From NCBI RefSeq assembly GCF_000347635.1, contig NC_020514.1, forward strand, positions 4,216,001-4,280,000: a stretch of DNA of 64,000 bases. Direction: 5' to 3'. Positions 48,341-57,992 of the stretch are shown here, one piece after another; the stretch's first letter is position 1, and each line of letters starts with the position of its first letter. Under the pieces are notes generated by a model, which saw nothing but the letters and a program-made list of their open reading frames with translations, was not told the origin of the DNA and did not search any database. Both the position numbers and the translations under genes were made by a program. Source of the stretch: Paraglaciecola psychrophila 170. GTDB lineage: Bacteria; Pseudomonadota; Gammaproteobacteria; Enterobacterales; Alteromonadaceae.

Positions 48341-48802
48341 AATAACGCAATAACTATTTATGAAATCAGTGGTGCAATCAATGAATACATTAGCTTTTGC
48401 TCAACTGAAATACCCGTTTTTTTGGAATATGGTTCTTTCGTTAACGATACAAAAGACATATTCACAGTTAACCGAGGCAATAAAAGCTTAGAATGGATAC
48501 TCCCCCTCAAGTAATGCTTAAAAGTGATCCCATCGATAAAAAGAAACTAATCAACAAAAACAAAAAAACAAGCATTGGGCATGTCGAAATTGGGAACTTA
48601 GTATTTAGCCAAAATAGTCAACCTTATCCGCGAAGAGCTTAAAAATGATGGCGAGCTGCTTAGTCTTGATGCTGAAGATAACAGATATTATTTTTATAAC
48701 ATGACTAATATTATAGACTTAATCAATTATGATAAAGAAAATTGGCTCCAAAGAGTTCGATACATAAAAACCACAAAAGGAAACAATGGCTTTGACGACT
48801 GA
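48341..48802 (+). pseudogene. Unrecognised frameshifted remnant
   Basis: A long sensible plus-strand reading without a start codon begins after a TAG at 48338-48340: ITIYEISGAINEYISFC, then FLEYGSFVNDTKDIFTV and NKSLEWILPPQVMLKSDPID, stopping near 48640. The neighbouring frame takes over with IVNLIREELKNDGELL, AEDNRYYFYNMTNIIDLINYD and a stop at 48800-48802. One frameshift and a lost start make it dead. I do not recognise the family; it has the feel of polymorphic-toxin immunity proteins, but I would not rely on that. Confidence 0.5.
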
Positions 48803-48891
48803 TAAATAGAAAGCGATATCCCGCAGATTTAATTCCATGTATTCAATTCAAATGCTTTCAACGAACCTGCTCCATCGATTTGAAAGGAAGG

Positions 48892-49776
48892 TTAGAAATA
48901 GGGGGTTACACCCCCCATCTCGATGACTTTTTTAGGCGTAAAACTGCTGCCTATTGAAGCGATAATGACCAAACCAATTGCAGACCACTGCAACAAAGTC
49001 AATTGCTCACTTAAAATAACAAGACCAGCCAACGCCGCAATCGCGGGCTCTAAACTCATCAGCACGCTAAATGCCTGTGTAGGCATATTTCTAAGGGCTA
49101 CCATTTCCAAGGAGTAAGGCAAAGCACTGGATAACACCCCCACCAATAACCCAAGGGGTAAAACTTCCCAAGTAATTAAGGCTAAGCCTTGGCTCACTGC
49201 GCCAATTGGCACAAGCACTATGGCTGCCACTGTCATGCCTAGAGCCACGGTAATTCCACCTGATGCTTGTTTGCCAGTGCGAGTCCCAAACAAGATATAA
49301 CCTGCCCAGCACGCACCAGCCCCTAATGCCATTAATGCACCAGTAAGATCAAGCCCCTGAGCGCTAGCTAAATCAGGCAGTAGCAAAAAAATTCCCGCTA
49401 TCGCTAGTGCAACCCAGAGGAGATCGCTTTTTCGCTTAGACCCAAATAAAGCCAGGGCTAAAGGACCGGTAAACTCAAGGGCAACGGCTATCCCTAAAGG
49501 AATGCGCTCAATAGCTAGGTAAAACAGGATATTCATCCCGCCTAAACACAGGCCGTAAATAATAATACTCTGCCAATCTCGCCCCTGATGTAATGCTTTC
49601 CATGGTCGAAACACTAACCAAAGTACGGCAGCAGCAAAACCTAAACGCAATGCAGTGGTGCCTTCCGGCCCAACCAAAGGAAAAAGTTGTTTTGCTAAAG
49701 ACGCACCGGTTTGAATTGTCACCATAGCTAGCAAAACACAGCCCACGGCAGTCAGCAATACACGATTAATTTGCAT
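48892..49776 (-). CDS. rhtA: Threonine/homoserine exporter RhtA (EamA/DMT family)
   Basis: 294 residues, 10 membrane segments in two EamA halves. Segments such as VTIQTGASLAKQLFPLVG, LCLGGMNILFYLAIERIPLG, VALEFTGPLALALFGS and GAGACWAGYILFGTRTG run in the same order as Escherichia coli RhtA as I recall it. It exports threonine, homoserine and some analogues at the inner membrane. It stands alone on the minus strand, next to the plus-strand radD. Confidence 0.9.
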   Translation of the reverse strand: MQINRVLLTAVGCVLLAMVTIQTGASLAKQLFPLVGPEGTTALRLGFAAAVLWLVFRPWKALHQGRDWQSIIIYGLCLGGMNILFYLAIERIPLGIAVALEFTGPLALALFGSKRKSDLLWVALAIAGIFLLLPDLASAQGLDLTGALMALGAGACWAGYILFGTRTGKQASGGITVALGMTVAAIVLVPIGAVSQGLALITWEVLPLGLLVGVLSSALPYSLEMVALRNMPTQAFSVLMSLEPAIAALAGLVILSEQLTLLQWSAIGLVIIASIGSSFTPKKVIEMGGVTPYF

Positions 49777-50133
49777 CTAAAATACGTCCAAAAAAATGAA
49801 TAACCTAAGTGGCGACATTCTACCTGAGGCAAGTAAAACCCTGCACACATTATTACTGTCGGGCCAAAGACATAACATTGAGGAAACGGAGTATAGATAA
49901 TTGAACAAATAAGTTAGTTGTTAAAAATTACAAAGCACTCTTCTCAATTTCTAGTGAATTACGATGAGTAACTAATTAATTTTGTTGCGTTGTTAATTGC
50001 ATGCTTAAGCTGATTCAAAAAAAAGTGACTTGCCCCCTGCTTTAATATTTTGTAAAACATCTAAACCACTTTAGCCACTATGTTATTGTAGTTTATTGAT
50101 AACACCTCACCCCTCCTCAATATTCCAAGCATT
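49777..50133. other. Non-coding divergent region between rhtA and radD, 357 bp
   Basis: No gene seen. It should hold promoters for both genes. Confidence 0.4.
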
Positions 50134-51918
50134 ATGAGCCAAGCATTCATATTACGAGATTACCAAACACAAGCTGTTAAGGCGGCTGTAGAGCACTTTC
50201 GTCATGGCGATAACCCAGCTGTGATTGTGTTGCCTACTGGTGCAGGTAAAAGCTTAGTGATTGCTGAGTTGAGTCGATTGGCAAAAGGTCGCGTCATTTG
50301 CCTGGCGCATGTAAAAGAGTTAGTTGAGCAAAATCATGGAAAATTTCTTGCTACGGGTTCAGCTGCGGGTGTTTTTTCGGCAGGGCTAAGCCAAAAAAAT
50401 AGTACAGCAAAAACGACCTTTGCTAGTATTCAGTCACTTTCTGCTAACCTAGACTCTTTTCAAGCCCCTGCCAGCCTGATTATTATTGATGAATGTCATC
50501 GAGTGGGCACAGACGAAAACGGTCAATACAATAAAACGCTGACGCATTTTCGCACGCTTAATCCTAGCGTAAAAATTCTTGGCTTAACCGCTACACCCTA
50601 TCGATTAGGCAGCGGCTGGATTTATCAACATCATTACCATGGTTATACACGACCATGCATCACCTCTTTTTTTAAAAAATGTATTTTCGAACTACCCCTC
50701 CAACACATGGTAAAGAACGGTTATTTAACACCACCCATTCATTATGATGCAGCCATTGCACATTATGACTTTAGTTTGTTGACACAAAGCTTGGACGGTG
50801 AACAAGACACCGATGATATCGCCTTAAATGAACTTATCCACAAACACCCTCGAGTGACCAAGGCGGTTACCGAACAAATTATTCAGCTTAGCCAAGACCG
50901 TCAAGGCGTGATGATTTTTGCTTCGACCATAGATCACGCGCAAGAAATCAGCGGTTATTTACCTGCAGACCAAACAGCCTTCATTACCGGCACCACAAAA
51001 ATAAAACAACGTGACGCGCTAATAGCCGCGTTTAAAGCCAAAAAAATTAAGTACCTGGTAAATGTGTCTGTATTGACGACAGGCTTTGATGCGCCCCACG
51101 TGGATGTCATTGCTATTTTGCGTCCCACTCAATCCATCAGTTTATTTCAACAAATTGTAGGTCGTGGTTTGCGCCTTAGTCCAGGGAAAAAGGACTGCTT
51201 AGTATTGGATTACACCAATAATGGTTACAATATTTTTCAGCCAGAAATTGGCGAAAAAAAACCCACACAAGATTCAGTTGCGGTTCAAATCCATTGTCCT
51301 CAATGCGATTTCGCCAATGCATTTTGGGGTAGAAAAGACACAGAAGGTAATATTCTTGAGCATTTTGGGCGTCGTTGTCATGGCTTGATTGAAGGCCCCG
51401 AAGGCTCAGATAACCCTGAAAGCCCAGAAGTCGACAGGCAATGCACTTACCGTTTTCGCTTCAAATACTGTCCTTATTGTAACCAAGAAAACGATATCGC
51501 CGCCAGACAATGCCAGTATTGCTCAGAGAAGTTAATTGATCCCGATGATTTATTAAGAAAAGCGTTAAATTTAAAAAATAATAAAGTATTGCGCTGCGCT
51601 GCCATTACGCCAGAGATTATCTGGGCGGACAAGTGTTTAAAGGTCACCTACCACGACGAAGACGGCCTCACGTTATCGGAAACCTTCCGCTTTAATTATA
51701 AAAATTCGAGACAAGCATTTAACGATTTATTTGCACGAAGAATAGCTAACGCAAGTCAGTCGATTCAGTTCAACTCACTGGAAGAGTTGGAGAGGTTTTT
51801 ACCTTACCTACCAGCGCCTGACTTTGTGATAGCCAAAAAGCAAAAACATCACTGGCAAGTGACCGAACGTTTATTTGATTACGAGGGTCCTTATCGAAAA
51901 GCGAATGAACTTAGCTGA
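50134..51918 (+). CDS. radD: RadD-like superfamily 2 helicase
   Basis: 594 residues, matching Escherichia coli RadD (YejH) as I recall it. Motif I PTGAGKSLVIAEL, DECHR (motif II), LTATPYRLG (motif III), VLTTGFDAPHVD and QQIVGRGLRL (motifs V-VI) form the two helicase lobes. The C-terminal part has two zinc-finger-like cysteine groups, HCPQCDFANAFWG and CPYCNQENDIAARQCQYC, also in RadD. RadD helps in DNA double-strand break repair and replication recovery by accelerating RecA strand exchange. The gene is isolated; the ATG has no strong ribosome binding site. Confidence 0.92.
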   Translation: MSQAFILRDYQTQAVKAAVEHFRHGDNPAVIVLPTGAGKSLVIAELSRLAKGRVICLAHVKELVEQNHGKFLATGSAAGVFSAGLSQKNSTAKTTFASIQSLSANLDSFQAPASLIIIDECHRVGTDENGQYNKTLTHFRTLNPSVKILGLTATPYRLGSGWIYQHHYHGYTRPCITSFFKKCIFELPLQHMVKNGYLTPPIHYDAAIAHYDFSLLTQSLDGEQDTDDIALNELIHKHPRVTKAVTEQIIQLSQDRQGVMIFASTIDHAQEISGYLPADQTAFITGTTKIKQRDALIAAFKAKKIKYLVNVSVLTTGFDAPHVDVIAILRPTQSISLFQQIVGRGLRLSPGKKDCLVLDYTNNGYNIFQPEIGEKKPTQDSVAVQIHCPQCDFANAFWGRKDTEGNILEHFGRRCHGLIEGPEGSDNPESPEVDRQCTYRFRFKYCPYCNQENDIAARQCQYCSEKLIDPDDLLRKALNLKNNKVLRCAAITPEIIWADKCLKVTYHDEDGLTLSETFRFNYKNSRQAFNDLFARRIANASQSIQFNSLEELERFLPYLPAPDFVIAKKQKHHWQVTERLFDYEGPYRKANELS

Positions 51919-52049
51919 TAAACATAGAGGGGTAAGTTTTTCTTTTTGCCCTACCTTATCATTCGTCAGTGTATAAAAAGCATGCCCTGTCGGGCACATC
52001 GTCCCGTGCGGCGTCCACATGATGGATATCACCTGGAATCTGTTTCTAG

Positions 52050-52203
52050 GTAAGCGCGCAATTAAGCAGTGCGCTTAGCTATAATCGAAGTCTAGCTGCA
52101 CATTCCAAGGCATTAGCTCGGTAAAGTCATCATCAATATGCTGGCGATTAGGCAATGCTTTAAATAGATGTTGGATGTAATAATAAGGGCTGATTAGTAG
52201 CAT
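52050..52203 (-). mobile_element. IS66-family end with the C-terminus of its transposase
   Basis: The minus strand encodes, in a 42-codon frame (52075-52203), SPYYYIQHLFKALPNRQHID and TELMPWNVQLDFD, the C-terminus of an IS66-type transposase (TnpC). It is followed by GTAAGCG at 52050-52056 and GCGCTTA, consistent with the IS66 terminal repeat sequence starting GTAAGCG. The rest of the element is absent; only the right end remains. Recognition of the terminal sequence is from memory. Confidence 0.65.
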
Positions 52204-52219
52204 TTATTAATAAATTTTT

Positions 52220-52728
52220 ATGGAATTAAGTTTAGCAAGTATAGAACACTCGAAGACTCGCATTAAATCGAAGGCTCGCCATTCAGGATTGACCTTAGTT
52301 GAACTGATGATTGTGGTCGCCATTATTGGTCTACTTGTAGCGATAGCTTCACCAATTTATAGCCGCTTTATACTACGTGCAAAATTGACAGAAACGGCCA
52401 CACAGTTTGGCGCTTTGCACTCAACTTTAATGTTTCGAAAAAAATCGATAGCAAATATCCTAATGACGTTCCTGTGGGTGCATTACCGTCTGGTGCCTCT
52501 GGATTAGCAGTCAACAAAACACAATAAGAAACACCTACATTATCAGGTGACAACTTGAACTGAGAAAGACCTAATAACTATTTTTACGTGGGTAAATCGA
52601 TTACTGGTTCCATCGCCGAGGAAGAAGACTTCATGCAATTAAATATCATTCTAGATAATGGCGATTTATCAAGCGGAAATTTTCGCAGAACGCCCAATGG
52701 ACGGTATATCTTTATTATTGAAGAGTAG
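52220..52728 (+). pseudogene. Type IV pilin-like pseudogene
   Basis: The front encodes a class III signal: SGLTLVELMIVVAIIGLLVAI, with cleavage expected after the Gly, then SPIYSRFILRAKLTETATQF. After TLMF the frame slips near 52435 and the rest, DSKYPNDVPVGALPSGASG, is read in another frame that meets a TAA and a TGA before ending YIFIIEE at 52726-52728. So one frameshift and two in-frame stops. The leader (about 23 residues before the Gly) is long. It was a minor or major pilin-like subunit; no pilus genes are nearby. Confidence 0.8.
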
Positions 52729-53355
52729 CTAAGTCTACTGGTTTAAACTCGCATCGCGTTAATTCATAACAAATCCTAAGCGCGGCTAGCCGAGATAAAG
52801 ATATAAGCTGGATAAAATGGTTAAAGTGGTTAAAGGGGTCGTATTCCATTACTTATTAACATTATGCTAGCCCGAGTTTTCTAAATATGGGAACTTGTCA
52901 TTGAGAGTCATTTTCTTCCTAAAACATAGACTTTATTTACCCTAAGGTTTTGTGTAAATCTAAATAATGTTGACCACTACGTTTCAAAGGAACATGTCTA
53001 CTTTATTCACTTATTATTTGAATCCAAGCCTTTATTTAATATGGTCTTGATTTATTAAAAAATGGATTTTAATCCCCTACATTGATACTAATCAGTAAAG
53101 TTGCATAGACAGCTATGTCAGGTTTACTCACCGTAGGCCATTGACTCACTATAGAAATTCATACTCTGATGCCACATCCTTACAACAAATATTTCAGTCT
53201 TATTTTCTATACAGACAATAATGAAGGCGCAGGGAAACGTCTGCAAAACAATTTTCCACTTAACAGTAGTGAATGTAACAAGAAGCTTTTACTTAACGAT
53301 CATTATGCGGGCATTTTAAGTATAGAAGTTATACTGTGTCTGGAAGGTGTGTCAG
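52729..53355. other. Non-coding stretch with repeat element, 627 bp
   Basis: No gene supported. The open frame at 53169-53423 overlaps the next gene and has no ribosome binding site. A copy of the CGTATTCCATTA...TTATTAACATTAT repeat lies at about 52832-52861; its partner is at 54146-54174. Confidence 0.4.
52826..52872 (+). repeat. Dispersed repeat, copy 1 (CGTATTCCATTA core)
   Basis: CGTATTCCATTACTTATTAA followed by CATTAT. A related copy is at 54137-54183. About 85% similar over some 43 bp, same orientation. Confidence 0.7.
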
Positions 53356-54087
53356 ATGATAAAACTCTTAGCAGTAATACTTGTGTGCATAAGTATTATA
53401 TTAAACTCAACTGCTCGTGCTGACTATGCGCTTGGGTGTAATGACCCCGAATATCATCAATATATAAAAGAGCGGTTCGCTCATTTCGAGACAAATAATC
53501 GACGTTCACTTGCTAATACTCTGCGCGATTATGAACGAAGCTTAGCGACAAGCAAACATCCATTTCAAGTGATAGGCGATTTAAGCCGGCACCTTAAATA
53601 CAGTGCGCAATTTGAACCAATCAACGAGGTCAATGCCAAGATTAATCGCATCTTTGAACATGCAAATAAGTTAAGTGTAGGGCAGCAAATAGCCGGTGAT
53701 GTGTTTGACAGTTTTAGCAGCGAAAAACACTCTGTAGGTATTGCACGGGCATGGATCGCATACAGACAAGGCAAGCATGAATTAGCCTTTGAAGAGTTAT
53801 TGAAGTCTATCGACATAAGCGGCTCAGCGGTCCTAAGTTCTTTTGGTCCTGACCTTGAGTTAATTCGCCATATTTATCGTGATGGGCATCTTGCGCCTGT
53901 TGTTGCCTACATCAACAAAACTGAAGAATTCTGGACTGGCAGACGCCCCGACGGCCTTCGCTATGTCTGGCTTGAAATGATAAAAGTAGAGTGTAAAGTA
54001 CAATTTGATTTTGTTGACACAATAAAAGCATTAGAGCTTGGTATTAGCGTCATTGATGTAAACAAAGACTATGGACTGAGTCGCTAG
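53356..54087 (+). CDS. Exported hypothetical protein
   Basis: 243 residues from the ATG at 53356, chosen because AAGG lies 8 bases upstream; a GTG at 53347 would add three. A signal peptide IKLLAVILVCISIILNSTARA, cleaved before DYALG, makes it periplasmic or secreted. The mature part is helical and has features of repeat-like helices (RRSLANTLRDYERSLATSK, ELAFEELLKSIDI), which may be tetratricopeptide-like. I do not recognise a family. It lies between two copies of a dispersed repeat, so it may be cargo of a mobile segment. Confidence 0.7.
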   Translation: MIKLLAVILVCISIILNSTARADYALGCNDPEYHQYIKERFAHFETNNRRSLANTLRDYERSLATSKHPFQVIGDLSRHLKYSAQFEPINEVNAKINRIFEHANKLSVGQQIAGDVFDSFSSEKHSVGIARAWIAYRQGKHELAFEELLKSIDISGSAVLSSFGPDLELIRHIYRDGHLAPVVAYINKTEEFWTGRRPDGLRYVWLEMIKVECKVQFDFVDTIKALELGISVIDVNKDYGLSR

Positions 54088-54597
54088 TGCAGTTATGTCA
54101 TTCACGACTACGCGCAGCTAACTTTGAGGGAGGATAAAGGGAGCGTATTCCATTATTTATTAACATTATCCCGGCCCAGCTGTTTATGATTGCAAAACCT
54201 CCATTCTAATAAAAATGGGATTTTATAAAAAATGCTAACAAGTTCTAAATCTGACGTTGAGCAGACAGCTATTGATAATTTTGATTTAACTGTAGCTCAA
54301 TAGAAACGGGTACAGGTAATTAAAACGTATCGTAAATAAGAAAAATCAATTTCATTTTTATTGTTTTCTTATCCATGAAGTTTTATCCCTTTTAAATAAA
54401 TGATTACAGAGCAATTAAATAGAAACTTTTCGACTTACTCTGATCATTGTCAGCTTAATAGTCATTTTCGTTCATGATATTTATGACAAATAGTTTACAT
54501 AGCCACCCATGATAATGATGAAGCCGCGTCCTAAATTTTTGATATAAGTGCTATCACTTTGTTTAGTTAGCTCATTTTCCAATCAAGTAGGTGTGCT
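54088..54597. other. Non-coding stretch upstream of RAYT remnant, 510 bp
   Basis: Holds the second copy of the CGTATTCCATTA repeat (about 54137-54183) and, at 54502-54520, CCACCCATGATAATGATG, which resembles the left-end sequence seen next to the fragment at 58308. No gene seen. Confidence 0.45.
54137..54183 (+). repeat. Dispersed repeat, copy 2 (CGTATTCCATTA core)
   Basis: CGTATTCCATTATTTATTAA followed by CATTAT; direct repeat of the copy at 52826-52872. The two flank the exported hypothetical gene. Confidence 0.7.
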
Positions 54598-55606
54598 ATG
54601 CCCCAGCCCCGCAGAAGCCAAATCGGTCTAGTGGATACCCCCTATTACCATTGCGTTAAGAGGTGTGTTCGTTGTTCATTTTTGTGCGGTGCGGCAGCCA
54701 CGCTGTGGATAACTATCCGGGTAAAATTATGGGCACCGCCGTGGCTGGGCGGAGAAGCGGTTGTTGTTCTTGTTGACCGTACTTGCCATTGATATCGGTG
54801 CCTATGCGGTGATGAGTAATCATGTGAATATAATGTTGCATGTGGATCAAGATGAGGCCCTTAGCTGGGATGTTGATGAAGTGTCAAGGCGATATCACAG
54901 GTTGCACAACGGCACCTTACTGCCCCAAAAGTATGTACGGGTGATGAATTAAACCCCAGTGAGTCGATTAGTTTCAATGAAACCGTTGCTCAGTATTGGC
55001 TGCGGCTGTATGACATTAGTTGGCTGATGCGGGACTTAAATAAATACATAGCCCGGGAAACGAACAAAGAAGATAACTGTACAGGCCTATTCTGGGATGG
55101 GCGCTTTAAGTCACAAGCCTTACTAGATGAAAGTGCCTTGTAGGCCTGCATGGCCTATGTAGACTTAAAACCCATCCGCGCCAAGATAGAAAAACACCAG
55201 AAACATCAGCCCATACCAGCATCAAAAAACGTACCGTGGCAGTGAAGAACAAACAGCGCCAGCCCAAAACACTCATGCCCTTTATGGGTGGACACAGGTA
55301 AAATATTCCCAAGGTATTACTTATCATCTCAAAGACTACTGTGAGCTGGTAGACCTCACCGGCCGTTGCACTCCTGAACACGAAGCGGGGTATATTGAGA
55401 GCAGCCAATGTCCAATTCTGCAGCGACTAGTTTTGTCTGCCGAACAATGACTCACTCTCAGCACCGAGTTTGAAAAACACTTCTGTTATGCCGCAGGCGC
55501 AGAGTTGATAATGAATACATTCAAAACTCACACCCACCACAAACGACTGCGAGGGATGGGCAGGGCAAGAGCCCTACTCACCGGTTTAAATTACCCCACC
55601 AAGTAA
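54598..55606 (+). pseudogene. Tyrosine (Y1/HUH, RAYT-like) transposase, decayed copy
   Basis: The start PQPRRSQIGLVDTPYYHCV and a later DIGAYAVMSNHVNIMLHVD (HUH-like metal site) identify the long RAYT-like transposase common in Alteromonadales. Frames change near 54690 and 54940, and several stops follow, yet pieces are readable: DISWLMRDLN, NKEDNCTGLFWDGRFKSQAL, ACMAYVDLKPIRAK and the C-terminus HHKRLRGMGRARALL. The end at 55604-55606 (TAA) is followed about 460 bp later by GGGTGTCTAG. The copy is inactive. Confidence 0.82.
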
Positions 55607-56413
55607 ATCTAAACCGAGTGTCAGATAATGCTCATATCCGTATACTTGTTCCTTCATAAAACGATGTTATTCCCACAATTTAACGAAAAAAAGCGCAAGT
55701 AAGCAACAGAGCTTGGTTTGTAAGCAGAAATTGAGCGTTGTTTTGACCCTATCACCTCTTCGAACCCAGACATGGCTTATTATGAATGTTTATTTAATTT
55801 GCTTATATCAAAAGCTAGGACACGGCTTTAGCATTAACAGGTGGCTATGTAATTGTGCTCATGACTTTGCCCAGAACAGTCATCCACAACGCGCTGCCAC
55901 ACCGCACAAGAATGCCCCCTGACACAACGTATCACGCAACGATAATAAGGCGTATCAATCAAACTCACTTGGCTTTTTTGAGACCGAGACACAACTCATC
56001 ACCTAACTAAAAAACAAACGATTAAGTTATGTTTAGTACAGCTTTAAAAACAGTCAAATTGAGGTGGGTGTCTAGTTAAATATATTATTAACATTACAGG
56101 TCTAGCATTCATTTTCAACGGACCTGCCTAGCAGAGATAAATATAATAAGTTTATTTAATATCATTTAAAATCAATAGCTTACGAGTTTTATTTGACTCT
56201 GACCCTGTTATTTTTTTAATAATGTGGTGTTAAGTGGATTTATACAGTCAGTAAATTACATTGGTACGATACTAGGATCAAAACATCGCCTAGGTTATGG
56301 TCTTTTTATTAATCCAAAGGTATGAAATCCAATACTCAAAACCTTAACGGTTCGTTAATAGTTTTTGCTAGGATTGCCCAATCGGTAATCAAATATTACA
56401 GTGAAAATAATAA
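55607..56413. other. Non-coding stretch between RAYT remnant and ice-binding protein gene, 807 bp
   Basis: No gene supported. GGGTGTCTAG, the RAYT-like right end, is at 56066-56075. A different repeat, GACTCTGACCCTGTTATTTT, is at about 56194-56213 and recalls the GGGTCAGAGTC ends of other RAYT families. The promoter of the downstream gene is presumably near its right end. Confidence 0.45.
56066..56075 (+). repeat. RAYT-like right-end motif GGGTGTCTAG, copy 1
   Basis: Downstream of the transposase remnant at 54598-55606, same orientation. Identical to copies at 57777 (minus) and 60871 (plus). Confidence 0.7.
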
Positions 56414-57586
56414 ATGAATAAATATGAACGCTTTTTTAAACCGACCAAGAAACAACTTACACCTTGTATGCTGGGTATCACCGCTCTATTCGCGGTTTCC
56501 TCTCACGCCAATGATGTAGAACCGAAGCTATCAGACATCGCCATATTAAGCTCGACAGCGGCTGTCACCTGTACTAACTCCACGATCATCGGTGATGCGG
56601 CTTCTCAGGTATCAATTACCAAGACTAATTGTCACCATGCCGGCGATGAGTTCATACCCGTTACTGACCAGGTCATTAGTGAGTTTAGGGATAAGCGTTA
56701 CGAGCTGGAAGCTCTCTACTGCGAAGAAACACTAACAAGCCTGGCGGGCAAAACCCTTGGGCCTGGGGTTTATTGTTTCGATGCGGCATCAACCACCACT
56801 AATGGTGTCTTAACTCTGGATCTGGACCTAGACAGCAATTCTTTGGATGTTACAGACCAATGGGTCTTCAAAATTGGCTCAGATACGGGGGCGCTTACCG
56901 GTACCGATTTTGTCGTCAATATGGCCAACGGTGGTGAAGCTTGCAACGTCAACTGGTGGGTCGCCGAGGCCGCGACAATCACTCGGGGTGACTTCAAAGG
57001 CAATATTTACGCAGGCGAAGCGATCACCATAACTGGTTTAGGACCAACCTCACCCTTTCACGGACGTGCCTTGGCTAATGCTGGGGTTACCTTAACCAAT
57101 TCAGCGTTTACAGGTTGTGCCGGCGAGCCGGCCACCCCTGATACTGATGAGGATACGTCGGGCGGTGTTTGTCTAGTTGAGAACGATGTCGTTTATGTTA
57201 AATATAATATTGAATATATAGATGAAGAATTAGAAGACGTCATAACCACAGCAGTCATAGCCTATCTTGTCCCAGGAGAAGGAGAAGAAAGTGATGAATG
57301 GTACAAATACGAATACGACTATGGTTTTGGTGATTATGAAAACATCAATGATTGGTATTATGGCGCGCAGCTTGAAGTAACAAGAAAGGATGCAATGTCA
57401 GTGTATACCTCAAGGGATAAGTCGGAAAATGGTAATGGTGATAGACTTAGTGAATTCCATATAGACCTGAGTAAGGGTGTGGTTAACAACTGTGAGTTTT
57501 ATCAAGGTAAATCAGAATGTGTTCGTAGCGATATTATCGACAGCAGTGCTGGTCTTCCTCAAGAGCTAAATTATTGGATAAAGTAG
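56414..57586 (+). CDS. Ice-binding-like secreted protein (DUF3494 family)
   Basis: 390 residues. A signal peptide (MLGITALFAVSSHAN) is followed, from about residue 40 to 240, by a DUF3494 ice-binding-type beta-solenoid: AGKTLGPGVYCFDAA, VLTLDLDLDSNSLD, VFKIGSDTGALTGTDF, GGEACNVNWWVAEAATITRG, FKGNIYAGEAITITGLGP and HGRALANAGVTLTNSAF. Sea-ice bacteria use such proteins to bind ice or modify brine channels. The C-terminal 140 residues are acidic and Tyr-rich (EEDEWYKYEYDYG-like stretches) with no family I recognise. A terminator follows at 57631. The front part is less regular than classical members, so ice binding is inferred. Confidence 0.82.
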   Translation: MNKYERFFKPTKKQLTPCMLGITALFAVSSHANDVEPKLSDIAILSSTAAVTCTNSTIIGDAASQVSITKTNCHHAGDEFIPVTDQVISEFRDKRYELEALYCEETLTSLAGKTLGPGVYCFDAASTTTNGVLTLDLDLDSNSLDVTDQWVFKIGSDTGALTGTDFVVNMANGGEACNVNWWVAEAATITRGDFKGNIYAGEAITITGLGPTSPFHGRALANAGVTLTNSAFTGCAGEPATPDTDEDTSGGVCLVENDVVYVKYNIEYIDEELEDVITTAVIAYLVPGEGEESDEWYKYEYDYGFGDYENINDWYYGAQLEVTRKDAMSVYTSRDKSENGNGDRLSEFHIDLSKGVVNNCEFYQGKSECVRSDIIDSSAGLPQELNYWIK

Positions 57587-57630
57587 TTTCCCTTATAAAA
57601 GGTGATTAACCGGTACGGTATGTCTGAATA

Positions 57631-57653
57631 AAACCTGTCAATCAGGTTTTTTT
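57631..57653 (+). terminator. Rho-independent terminator of the ice-binding-like gene
   Basis: Stem AAACCTG/CAGGTTT (57631-57637 and 57643-57649), followed by T to 57653, 45 bp after the stop. Confidence 0.85.
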
Positions 57654-57701
57654 ACAGTCTCAAAGTCGTTGCCGCTGTATTCATCAATAAGCGGCCTAAA
57701 G

Positions 57702-57732
57702 AAGCATCAGACTATTTGCCTGATGCTTTTTT
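57702..57732 (+). terminator. Second rho-independent terminator
   Basis: Stem AAGCATCAG/CTGATGCTT (9 bp) followed by a T run. It may back up the first or be left from a lost gene. Confidence 0.8.
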
Positions 57733-57776
57733 CCTGTTTTCATATCACCCAGCCAGGCCCTAAACAGCAACATAAT

Positions 57777-57823
57777 CTAGACACCCAAAATAATAAAGTA
57801 CCCAATCACAGCATAATCAACAA
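57777..57823 (-). repeat. RAYT-like right end, copy 2, inverted relative to 60834-60880
   Basis: It begins CTAGACACCC and matches the reverse complement of 60834-60880 at 41 of 47 positions. It marks the right end of the element whose transposase remnant lies at 57993-58318 on the minus strand. Confidence 0.75.
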
Positions 57824-57992
57824 ATACAAAGTGCCAAAACTATTTTCATTCTTGGTTTTTAAAATAAGGAATTCACGCTTATTTAGAATTGAACGAGATG
57901 AATGCAGTTAAAAATGTCCCTTAGCCCAAATTCCAGACAGCATGTTTAAGCCACGTTTCGTTAGGAGCTTTGAAGATAAATGAGTGGGTGAT

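Larger units (their letters stand above)
57587..57992. other. Non-coding stretch with two terminators and a RAYT end, 406 bp
   Basis: Two terminators (listed separately) follow the ice-binding gene, then the RAYT-like end CTAGACACCC at 57777-57786 that opens the element whose fragment is read at 57993-58318. No gene seen; the open frame at 57669-57911 is not convincing. Confidence 0.5.

Noticed and set aside
53169..53423. 84-codon open frame before the exported hypothetical gene
   Set aside because: Overlaps the better-supported gene at 53356 and lacks a ribosome binding site.
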